Shown one piece after another: positions 1 through 4,640 of a stretch of 7,101 nt of DNA. The stretch spans positions 1 to 7,101 of the forward strand of contig JAJZGH010000243.1 in the NCBI GenBank assembly GCA_021798635.1, in the 5' to 3' direction. The notes beneath the pieces were generated by a model that was not told where the DNA came from, did not search any database, and saw nothing but the letters and a program-made list of their open reading frames with translations. Each line of letters starts with the position of its first letter. Position 1 is the stretch's first letter. A program made the translations under genes and the position numbers. Origin of the DNA: Planctomycetota bacterium. GTDB taxonomy: Bacteria > Planctomycetota > Phycisphaerae > WQYP01.

Positions 1-44
1 GGATGAATTGGTTGCCATTGAACTGTTACTCCTTTTGGATGTCC

Positions 45-93
45 AAAAAAAGCGAAACGGGGACGTCCCGGCCTGTCGGCAGAAACGTCCCCG
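45..93 (-). terminator. Probable rho-independent terminator of the glycine-zipper gene
   Basis: The arms CGGGGACGT (58-66) and ACGTCCCCG (85-93) are perfect 9-base inverted repeats with an 18-base loop that contains a small GCC/GGC inner stem. Read on the minus strand, the hairpin is followed within about six bases by seven T (A45-A51 on the plus strand). It lies about 100 bases past the stop of the minus-strand gene 190-732, as expected for its transcript end. The same G-rich hairpin could instead be a dispersed REP-like repeat, which the window alone cannot decide. Confidence 0.6.
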
Positions 94-130
94 CTGCACA
101 CTAAGCCCCCTACTGGCATTGCCCCACACT

Positions 131-160
131 ACGCGCCCCACTTTCACGCGCCCCACTGAC
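131..160. repeat. Two imperfect 15-base tandem units, C-rich
   Basis: ACGCGCCCCACT occurs at 131-142 and again at 146-157, a 15-base period. The core CCCCACT is repeated once more at 168-174. This C-rich strip lies between the stop of the glycine-zipper gene and its putative terminator, so on the minus strand it is a G-rich 3' untranslated segment. No function is evident. Confidence 0.5.
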
Positions 161-189
161 CACTTTTCCCCACTGGCCCGCTATCCACT

Positions 190-732
190 TTACTTTTTTT
201 CATTGCGCGGTTTTCTGTAGTCAACACGCCGCCAGGAATCACGAACAGCCGGTCTGGCCTCATCCCACGTCAAGCCTTTTTCTCCCCGGCGCTTTTCCCA
301 ATCACGCGCCAGCATTGGCTCACTTTCTTCATAGGTGCGATCGTGGTAATGCACCCGCGATTCCCAGCCATACTGATACGCCGGCCCGTATTTGTCATAC
401 GTGGCACCTTTCGCGATGTAAGGCCGCGAGGCATAAGTGGCTCGCCAGAAGCCGTGCTCAACAGTTGGATCAATATCCTCCGCCAAAGCTTTACCGGCCA
501 AGCCACCAGCTACGCCACCGATGACAGCACCGGCGGCCCCTCCTACCAGTGTGCCCACAGGGCCGGCTACGGTGCCAATGGCGGCACCGGCTGCCACGCC
601 ACCAATTACGCCTCCCGTGACGGTACCCACGCCGGTTCCCACCGGATGGGACCCGGCCGCGCCGCTTAGCGGATCACGATTCGCATCATGCTGCGACTTT
701 TTCATTTCCTCAGTTTTTTCTTCTTTTTTCAT
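190..732 (-). CDS. Glycine-zipper membrane-associated protein, stress-type family of unknown function
   Basis: The 180-residue protein has three parts. Residues 1-24 are charged and Lys/Glu-rich. Residues about 29-84 are almost purely Gly/Ala/Val with repeated GxxxG spacing (for example GGVIGG, GGAAGAVIGG, GGLAGKAL), a glycine-zipper hairpin able to insert in or pack against a membrane. Residues about 85-180 are soluble and rich in Tyr, Trp, Arg and Asp. The ATG at 732 is preferred because AGGAG lies seven bases upstream. A longer frame reaches 801, but that extension has no ribosome site and is not family-like. Similar hypothetical proteins with a glycine zipper followed by a DPTVE...YxSRPY segment are, from memory, common in soil bacteria, often near DUF892 and DUF3309 genes, as here. 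The molecular role is unknown; envelope stress is an inference. It is transcribed alone, divergent from the GGDEF gene. Confidence 0.85.
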   Translation of the reverse strand: MKKEEKTEEMKKSQHDANRDPLSGAAGSHPVGTGVGTVTGGVIGGVAAGAAIGTVAGPVGTLVGGAAGAVIGGVAGGLAGKALAEDIDPTVEHGFWRATYASRPYIAKGATYDKYGPAYQYGWESRVHYHDRTYEESEPMLARDWEKRRGEKGLTWDEARPAVRDSWRRVDYRKPRNEKK

Positions 733-1119
733 TTGCCAACTCCTAGACAAGGCAATAGGGGTAAAATTATGCCCACAGAACAAATCCGTGAATGCAAACA
801 ACTAACGAAATATGAATATGCAAACTTCATGCCAACAGCGGAATTGTTCCTTGACACCCTCTGGCGCTTATTCAGGTGCAACATGGCGATGATCCGACTA
901 TTCCCTGATGAGTGGATTCCCACGGCAAAAGGACCTGACCGGACAAAATGGCCAGGACAAATTGTCCGGACCACACGATTATGGGCTTTGAAAACGCGAT
1001 ATTAGTACCAATTTATTGGATATTGTTGATACGGCACAGAAATTGCATGAAACGGTGGGGCGAGAGAGGAAGGTCCGAGTTGGCATTAACGTTAGGAAGA
1101 GAGAAGATAAGGATCAGTT
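733..1119. other. Divergent intergenic region between the glycine-zipper and GGDEF genes
   Basis: This 387-base gap should hold promoters for both flanking genes. It carries the palindrome cluster at 939-969, described separately, and a short dyad CCAAT-TT-ATTGG (1008-1019). A weak plus-strand promoter candidate is TTGAAA (988-993) with ATTTAT (1011-1016), 17 bases apart. On the minus strand TTGGCA followed 17 bases later by TATTTC is possible but weak. A frame starting at TTG 1016 overlaps the GGDEF start and has no ribosome site, so it is not called. Confidence 0.5.
939..969. promoter_or_regulatory. Palindromic operator candidate GGACAA-A-TTGTCC plus an extra half-site
   Basis: GGACAA (955-960), A (961) and TTGTCC (962-967) form a perfect 13-base palindrome. 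A further copy of the half-site, CCGGACAA (939-946), lies 14 bases upstream in the same orientation as the left arm and also pairs with TTGTCCGG (962-969). The same palindrome recurs at 3703-3715. Both sites lie between divergently oriented genes, which suggests an operator for one dimeric repressor or activator. The regulator is not identifiable from the window, and I do not recognise the motif as a standard LexA, Fur or Rex box. Confidence 0.5.
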
Positions 1120-2037
1120 ATGCGTGAGGTCTTATCGGAATTTACACCTCGGCCGGACCTTCCGTTGTCTCAAACATTTCAGAAAAGCGGAAAGGTGAAG
1201 GAGGCCATGGCGGCCTGCGCCCGCGATCTTTCCACCGCAAACCAGACTTTAAAGGAAAAACTCGCCGCGCACCATGCCGCTGATGGCGTGCGGGAAGCAC
1301 TGTCTTCCTGCGAAAGCGTTGAAGCCACGGTTCGCATTTGCGCGGAAGAACTGGAGAGATTAAGCGCGGCCGTGGCCGAGGAAATCTCCACACGTACCGA
1401 CCTGGAAGAAAGATTAAAAAGAAGCGAAGTACAAGGCGACCAGCATCGGTTTCTGGCATTTCATGATGCACTTACCGGCCTGCCCAACCGAGCCTTATTT
1501 ACCAATCGTCTGGATCAGGCTTTGGCCCAGGGGCAGCGACGCGGTCGGCCCTTCGCAGTGTTATTCATAGATCTCGATAATTTCAAGCAAATCAATGATA
1601 CGTACGGGCACGATGCGGGAGACAAGGTTCTGCGCATGGTCGGTCAGCGTCTGCAGGCGTGCGTGCGGAATGAGGATACCGTCAGCCGCGCCGGTGGCGA
1701 TGAGTTCGTGTGTCTGTTGATGGAAGTCACGCAAGAGGCCGTCATTGCCGATATCGCTCAGTGCATGATTAACCTGGTGTCAAACGCAGACGAATTGGCC
1801 GGCGCTAAAACAACTGTGAAAGCCAGCATTGGCATTGCAATGTGCCCCCGTGATGGCGTCACAGCTGAGACGCTGGTGAAAAATGCGGATAGCGCAATGT
1901 ACAAAGCTAAAGCCGACCGCTCGGGCTATTGTTTCGCCAGCAGTCTTGCCCAGGCTCAGAGCTACACCTGGGAAAAATCGGGTAATACCAGCCAGGATGA
2001 GAGAATAAGTGGAGCGCTGCGAATGCGTTTGCCATAA
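1120..2037 (+). CDS. Soluble GGDEF diguanylate cyclase with N-terminal coiled coil
   Basis: The 305-residue protein is predicted to condense two GTP into cyclic di-GMP. Residues about 25-108 are charged, heptad-like and helical, probably a coiled coil for dimerisation. The GGDEF domain spans about 112-280: DALTGLPNR (116-124), the Mg/GTP-binding DLDNFKQIND (151-160), GHDAGD (163-168) and the intact signature GGDEF (192-196). The product-inhibition I-site RxxD is present as RNED (183-186), exactly five residues before the signature, so feedback control is expected. There is no signal peptide, membrane segment, PAS, GAF, REC or EAL domain; the input must come through the coiled coil or a partner. 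The ATG at 1120 is supported by AAGGA six bases upstream. It is convergent with the DUF3494 gene, with only 32 bases between stops and no clear terminator, so their transcript ends may overlap. Confidence 0.93.
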   Translation: MREVLSEFTPRPDLPLSQTFQKSGKVKEAMAACARDLSTANQTLKEKLAAHHAADGVREALSSCESVEATVRICAEELERLSAAVAEEISTRTDLEERLKRSEVQGDQHRFLAFHDALTGLPNRALFTNRLDQALAQGQRRGRPFAVLFIDLDNFKQINDTYGHDAGDKVLRMVGQRLQACVRNEDTVSRAGGDEFVCLLMEVTQEAVIADIAQCMINLVSNADELAGAKTTVKASIGIAMCPRDGVTAETLVKNADSAMYKAKADRSGYCFASSLAQAQSYTWEKSGNTSQDERISGALRMRLP

Positions 2038-2069
2038 CTCATTCCCCGTCGGCACCTATTAATAAGTTG

Positions 2070-2783
2070 TTATGGCGTCGGAAGATCCCCTGTTGTGATC
2101 CGGTTGGTATCAAGCGTGACGTCGCCGAATTGCGACAATACGCGGCCATCGCGGATGGAAGCATCGCTGTTCATTGTGATATCCGAACGGGCGAGAATAT
2201 TTCCCGCAAAAGCGCTGTCCGCACCCAGCGTTGCCGAATCGCCCACCTGCCAGAAAACCGCCCCCTTCACCCACGTGGTGGCACCCCCATTGATCGAAAT
2301 AATCGAGGAGTTGTCGGCGGTGGTCAGTGTGGTGCCAATCTGAAAAATGAATTGGGCGTTCAGGTCATCCTGGTCTTTGAGCGTCAAGGTTCCATTGAGC
2401 GTGGCCCCTTCGGAAAACCGATAAACACCCGGTAACAGCGTCAATCCGCCGAGATCCTGCCCACTGAGGTCGTGCGTTAATTGCATCGCCGCAACCGTGT
2501 CATAGGCGGTGTTAAGATCTGTATGGGCCTGCAGGGCCGCGTCGTCCGCGGCACGCGTCGTGTGCGGCGGTTCTACGACTCCCGGCGGAAATCCCACTAT
2601 CTCAGGGCCGTGGCTGGTACCGATATCTCCGCCATGAACAGCAGTTCCGCCGGCATTTTCTACCGCAGTATAGGCCAGTACGGCAAAGTCGCCCGCTGAG
2701 CCCAAGGTAATGGAAATGGGAGCGGACTTAGGCGCGGCGCCGCCCGGGGGCACGACCAGTAGAACAAGTGTTTTATTCTTCAT
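2070..2783 (-). CDS. DUF3494-family ice-binding-like secreted protein
   Basis: The 237-residue protein matches the DUF3494 ice-binding/adhesion fold, a right- or left-handed beta-solenoid. The family pattern is visible through almost its whole length: LGSAGDFAVLA (27-37), GDIGTS (52-57), GFPPG (64-68), the helix region DLNTAYD (89-95), LLPGVYRF (116-123), LNAQFIFQIG (141-150), VFWQVGDSATLG (176-187), FAGNILA (192-198) and GRVLS (213-217). Family members bind ice or serve as surface adhesins in cold, dry or marine bacteria, but many are untested. The ATG at 2783 has GGAG eight bases upstream; an open extension to 3005 lacks family sequence. The N-terminus is odd: MKNKTLVLLVV runs straight into PPGGAAPKS, giving a hydrophobic core of only about seven residues, so secretion by this signal is uncertain. 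There is no PEP-CTERM tail. It is monocistronic by spacing. Confidence 0.9.
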   Translation of the reverse strand: MKNKTLVLLVVPPGGAAPKSAPISITLGSAGDFAVLAYTAVENAGGTAVHGGDIGTSHGPEIVGFPPGVVEPPHTTRAADDAALQAHTDLNTAYDTVAAMQLTHDLSGQDLGGLTLLPGVYRFSEGATLNGTLTLKDQDDLNAQFIFQIGTTLTTADNSSIISINGGATTWVKGAVFWQVGDSATLGADSAFAGNILARSDITMNSDASIRDGRVLSQFGDVTLDTNRITTGDLPTP

Positions 2784-2823
2784 GGCAAGTTCTCCGAAAA
2801 GCCGCCAACCTAAGCAGCTTTTG

Positions 2824-2853
2824 TGAATATGGGCATCGTGGTTAAGAGAACAA
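2824..2853 (-). promoter_or_regulatory. Candidate sigma-70-type promoter for the DUF3494 gene
   Basis: Read on the minus strand, TTGTTC (2853-2848) and TATTCA (2829-2824) are separated by 18 bases. This would start transcription about 35 bases before the ATG at 2783, leaving room for the GGAG ribosome site. The boxes match the bacterial consensus only partly, so this is a position-based suggestion. Confidence 0.35.
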
Positions 2854-2940
2854 GCTGGTTGTTGCCTGAACGGGAGAGGCATCGGAGCGATCCATTTTGC
2901 GGTTATCCAACAAGGTACCGCGACAATCGCGCGACATGCG

Positions 2941-2977
2941 GTGCTATGCTCAAGCACTGCTGAAATCATCATAGCAC
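2941..2977. repeat. Nested inverted repeats with competing pairings
   Basis: GTGCTATG (2941-2948) can pair with CATAGCAC (2970-2977), and its first five bases can also pair with AGCAC (2953-2957). The two stems are mutually exclusive. The site lies about 160 bases upstream of the DUF3494 start and might be a regulator site or simply chance; there is no T-tract. Confidence 0.35.
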
Positions 2978-3083
2978 AAAAGCGCATACAGGGTGCATTT
3001 TGCAAGGATTTTGGTAGCGCAATGAATGTGAGCCACAGATTTTACCGATTCGATTAACGTAGCGTACCGACCTCACGCGAGAG

Positions 3084-3127
3084 AAAAAAAACAATTTGGA
3101 GGCCCATAACGGAATGGGCCTCCAAAT
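3084..3127 (-). terminator. Strong rho-independent terminator behind the DUF892 fragment
   Basis: ATTTGGAGGCCCAT (3094-3107) and ATGGGCCTCCAAAT (3114-3127) are a perfect 14-base inverted repeat with a 6-base loop. On the minus strand the hairpin is followed two bases later by eight T (A3084-A3091 on the plus strand). It sits about 80 bases past the stop of the minus-strand DUF892 remnant. On the plus strand there is no T-tract, so it acts in one direction only. Confidence 0.92.
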
Positions 3128-3206
3128 CCGAACGGGGGATGGGAAAACAAGCTGTTGTTATTCGCCTTGAAGTGACAAGCTTTCCACGTCACCCGTTTAA
3201 CCTTTT

Positions 3207-3461
3207 TCAGACGCACGCTTCCTGCAGAGCCAGCTCATTGATTGGAGCCTGCGCCAAGAGCGTGAGTTTTTTATCGCATTGCTCCTCTTCCTTTAACGTC
3301 AGTTGCAGAAGATCCGCGGTTGATTCGTCCCGCAGCAGCAACGCAAACGCCCGGACCGTGCCATAAGCCGCCATTTCGTAATCCTCAATTCTCTCAGCGG
3401 CGGCAATAAGGCCTGCGGCGCGGTCTCTCATTGCCAACGGTTGCAAACCGCTCGTCAACAC
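3207..3461 (-). pseudogene. 5'-truncated DUF892/YciE ferritin-like gene (C-terminal half)
   Basis: The frame encodes the C-terminal half of a DUF892 (YciE/YciF-type) ferritin-like four-helix protein. Family blocks seen are AAGLIAAAERIEDYEMAAYGT (about residues 15-35), the helix with ADLLQLTLKEEEQCDKKLT (49-67) and a short tail. Full family members have about 160-170 residues; here 84 remain, so the first two helices and their metal-ligand residues are absent. The family is linked to stress and osmotic responses, but its biochemistry is unsettled. The frame starts at GTG 3461, with GGAG six bases upstream, and stays open only to an in-frame TAA at 3504-3506. No other frame upstream encodes the missing half. 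A translated mini-protein is therefore possible, but a decayed gene that kept its terminator (3084-3127) is the simpler reading. Confidence 0.72.
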
Positions 3462-3700
3462 GGACCACTCCGGAAGGTCGAGCAGGCGACACTCCGGTGG
3501 ATGTTATGCAAATGCGATGCCAAGATGTTAAAAGATCCCGAGTGCCCCTTCCACTGACGTGGTGCACTGGCTCATTTACGCTGAATTCTCTGCAATAACA
3601 GGCCCCGCACAGCCTGGGGCGCCCCGAATATTGGCGGGAGGTTTCACCCGCACTATCAGCCGGCCTGCGCCGACAAAACGACAACATCTGACATTATGCC
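3462..3700. other. Intergenic region upstream of the DUF892 remnant, no gene seen
   Basis: This should correspond to the lost 5' half and promoter of the DUF892 gene, but no frame on either strand resembles it. CACTCCGG is directly repeated at 3466-3473 and 3490-3497, close to where family similarity stops. A 97-residue minus-strand frame (3394-3687) is rich in Arg and Pro, has no ribosome site and overlaps the remnant, so it is not called. Confidence 0.45.
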
Positions 3701-3717
3701 TCGGACAAGTTGTCCGA
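3701..3717. promoter_or_regulatory. Second copy of the palindrome, TCGGACAA-G-TTGTCCGA
   Basis: TCGGACAA (3701-3708), G (3709) and TTGTCCGA (3710-3717) form a perfect 17-base palindrome. Its 13-base core is identical to that at 955-967 except for the central base. It lies between the minus-strand DUF892 remnant and a plus-strand small ORF, and its right arm doubles as a plausible -35 box. That geometry suits an operator that blocks RNA polymerase. The cognate regulator is unknown. Confidence 0.55.
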
Positions 3718-3739
3718 TGGGTACACTTACCAGTATGAA
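3710..3739 (+). promoter_or_regulatory. Candidate sigma-70-type promoter under the palindrome
   Basis: TTGTCC (3710-3715) and TATGAA (3734-3739) are 18 bases apart on the plus strand and are followed by AGGAG (3748-3752) and ATG (3757). A 7-base inverted repeat, TACCAGT (3728-3734) with ACTGGTA (3742-3748), surrounds the -10 box and ends at the ribosome site. It could be a second regulator site or a leader hairpin. Confidence 0.45.
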
Positions 3740-3756
3740 AGACTGGTAGGAGAATT

Positions 3757-3891
3757 ATGCATCTCTATGAATGTCTGGGGGCGCCCGAGCGGCGGCACAC
3801 CGGTAGCGCAATAGTGGAGAACGCATTTGTAACATTCAGTCTATGTTATCGATCAAAGCCGTCCCCTATTATTACCGCGCAGACTGTGTGA
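3757..3891 (+). CDS. Possible small protein of 44 residues, unrecognised
   Basis: An ATG at 3757 follows AGGAG with only four bases between and opens a 44-codon frame starting MHLYECLGAPERRHTG and ending at TGA 3889-3891. I do not recognise the protein. It is mildly basic, has two Cys and no obvious membrane segment or motif. The argument for it is positional: candidate promoter, palindromic operator, inverted repeat and ribosome site line up in front of it. It could also be a leader peptide, or the 5' stub of a gene lost by deletion, since the neighbouring DUF892 gene is also broken. Confidence 0.33.
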   Translation: MHLYECLGAPERRHTGSAIVENAFVTFSLCYRSKPSPIITAQTV

Positions 3892-4170
3892 TCGTATGCT
3901 GACCCCGCAGAGCAGGTCTGGCTTTGTCCCTTCTCCAAGTTTTTTCGTGGCTGTCCCTCCTTATTAGCCGCATGACGCTTTTGTTCGCGGATAAGCGCCG
4001 CATTGGCCGTGTCAACTTGGCGTCCTCCGCCAGAATGTCGCGATGATGGGACTGCGCGAGGCACGCTTAGGTACGCTGACACGGGAAAATGACAGAATTC
4101 TGAAAATATCGGCGCGGCACGCGAATTGCATTGTTATTCATGCGGGGGCCACTTGCAATGCTTCTCTGGA
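3892..4170. other. Intergenic region with no supported gene
   Basis: I see no convincing coding sequence here. A 78-residue minus-strand frame (3846-4082) begins at a GTG without a ribosome site, is low in hydrophobic residues and matches nothing I know. No terminator with a T-tract is evident on either strand. The stretch may be decayed sequence between the remnant genes and the intact DUF3309 gene. Confidence 0.4.
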
Positions 4171-4202
4171 ATGTTGACATGAGTATGTCAACATGTGATG
4201 TT
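4171..4202 (+). promoter_or_regulatory. 24-base dyad overlapping a candidate promoter of the DUF3309 gene
   Basis: ATGTTGACAT (4171-4180) and ATGTCAACAT (4185-4194) are perfect 10-base inverted repeats around GAGT. The left arm contains TTGACA (4174-4179), a perfect -35 hexamer. With a 17-base spacer it reaches GATGTT (4197-4202), which is preceded by an extended -10 style TG at 4194-4195. The dyad would thus cover the -35 box and spacer, a typical repressor position. The -10 match is poor. Confidence 0.5.
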
Positions 4203-4250
4203 GCCAGGGGGCTGAAGGCCGCCGATGCCCGCTAAAAAGGAGTCGGTATC

Positions 4251-4415
4251 ATGGGATTGATTCTTCTGATTATTTTGGTTCTGTTGCTGGTGGGCGCTTT
4301 GCCGACGTGGGGATACAGCAACTCCTGGGGTTACGGCCCCGTCGGCGGTCTGGGATTTATCCTGCTGGTGGTGATCATACTGCTGCTGATGGGTGTGATT
4401 CCCGGCCGATTTTAA
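4251..4415 (+). CDS. DUF3309-family small membrane protein
   Basis: The 54-residue protein is MGLILLIILVLLLVGALPTW followed by a Gly/Ser/Tyr loop (about 21-35), a second hydrophobic segment (about 36-49) and the tail GVIPGRF. This two-helix hairpin with the LPTW..WGYGP loop is the DUF3309 pattern, full length for the family. Members are inner-membrane proteins of unknown function, common in soil and rhizosphere bacteria and, from memory, often near general-stress genes. AAAAAGGAG ends eight bases before the ATG, an excellent ribosome site. The gene stands alone: it has its own candidate promoter with a dyad upstream and a long imperfect palindrome (4440-4471) 24 bases after its stop. The envelope-stress role is inferred from context only. 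Confidence 0.93.
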   Translation: MGLILLIILVLLLVGALPTWGYSNSWGYGPVGGLGFILLVVIILLLMGVIPGRF

Positions 4416-4439
4416 TGTGTCCGTCGGCTCAATCACGCG

Positions 4440-4471
4440 TTGTAATATTGCGGTGCACCACAACATTACAA
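4440..4471. repeat. 32-base imperfect palindrome after the DUF3309 gene
   Basis: TTGTAATATTG (4440-4450) and CAACATTACAA (4461-4471) flank a perfect GGTGCACC centre (4452-4459). Overall 14 of 16 positions pair about the centre between 4455 and 4456. It could cap the 3' end of the DUF3309 mRNA as a stem-loop, though no T-tract follows, or bind a dimeric regulator of the downstream gene. Confidence 0.6.
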
Positions 4472-4505
4472 ATCGTGCACGCCGGTGGGATATCTCAGGC
4501 ATTTT

Positions 4506-4543
4506 ATCCGTGTGTTTAATTGGTTGTTGCCAATTACACGGAT
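4506..4543. repeat. Bulged 14-base-pair inverted repeat
   Basis: ATCCGTG (4506-4512) pairs with CACGGAT (4537-4543), and TAATTGG (4517-4523) pairs with CCAATTA (4530-4536). This leaves a 4-base bulge TGTT on the 5' side and a 6-base loop TTGTTG. In RNA this would be a stable bulged hairpin. It lies about 100 bases upstream of the PEP-CTERM gene start. Confidence 0.6.
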
Positions 4544-4566
4544 GAGAGCCAGAAAAGCAATTACGT

Positions 4567-4604
4567 TGCGGAATATTCCGCACCCGACGTGTTCACGTCG
4601 GGTG
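4567..4604. repeat. Perfect 16-base palindrome abutting an 11-base-pair hairpin
   Basis: TGCGGAATATTCCGCA (4567-4582) is a perfect palindrome. It overlaps by two bases CACCCGACGTG (4581-4591), which with CACGTCGGGTG (4594-4604) forms a perfect 11-base-pair inverted repeat with a 2-base spacer. The hairpin ends 36 bases before the ATG of the PEP-CTERM gene and is not followed by T residues on the plus strand, so it is not an ordinary terminator for that direction. A leader structure or operator pair is likelier. Confidence 0.65.
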
Positions 4605-4640
4605 CAGCATTCCAGAACGCAAAAAAAAAGGAAAGCTCAG

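Larger units (their letters stand above)
2784..3083. other. Intergenic region upstream of the DUF3494 gene
   Basis: No gene is supported here. The segment contains the candidate minus-strand promoter at 2824-2853 and an inverted-repeat cluster at 2941-2977, both listed separately. The remainder (about 2980-3083) shows nothing beyond AT-rich sequence leading into the A-tract of the downstream terminator. An in-frame N-terminal extension of DUF3494 through this region was rejected: it is cysteine- and methionine-rich with no family similarity. Confidence 0.5.

Noticed and set aside
58..157. Possible CRISPR-like or REP array in the C-rich repeats and hairpin
   Set aside because: Only two or three very short imperfect units without equal spacers; better explained as a terminator and a small tandem duplication.
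8..220. 70-codon plus-strand frame at the left edge
   Set aside because: It runs through the putative terminator hairpin and the C-rich repeats, is Pro/Thr/Arg-rich, and ends inside the glycine-zipper gene on the opposite strand.
1016..1198. 60-codon plus-strand frame starting at TTG 1016
   Set aside because: It overlaps the well-supported GGDEF start at 1120 in another frame, has no ribosome site and no recognisable sequence.
2784..3005. N-terminal extension of the DUF3494 protein to 3005
   Set aside because: The added residues show no family similarity, and the ATG at 2783 has a GGAG at proper spacing.
3846..4082. 78-codon minus-strand frame
   Set aside because: GTG start without a ribosome site, no motif, and it overlaps the end of the small ORF on the other strand.
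4188..4583. 131-codon minus-strand frame antisense to the DUF3309 gene
   Set aside because: It is Gln/His-rich, the typical mirror of a hydrophobic Leu/Val-rich gene; the plus-strand gene is certain.
4485..4640. Extended start for the PEP-CTERM protein at 4485
   Set aside because: It would translate the dyad-rich leader and hide the signal peptide; the ATG at 4641 has a ribosome site and a clean signal peptide.
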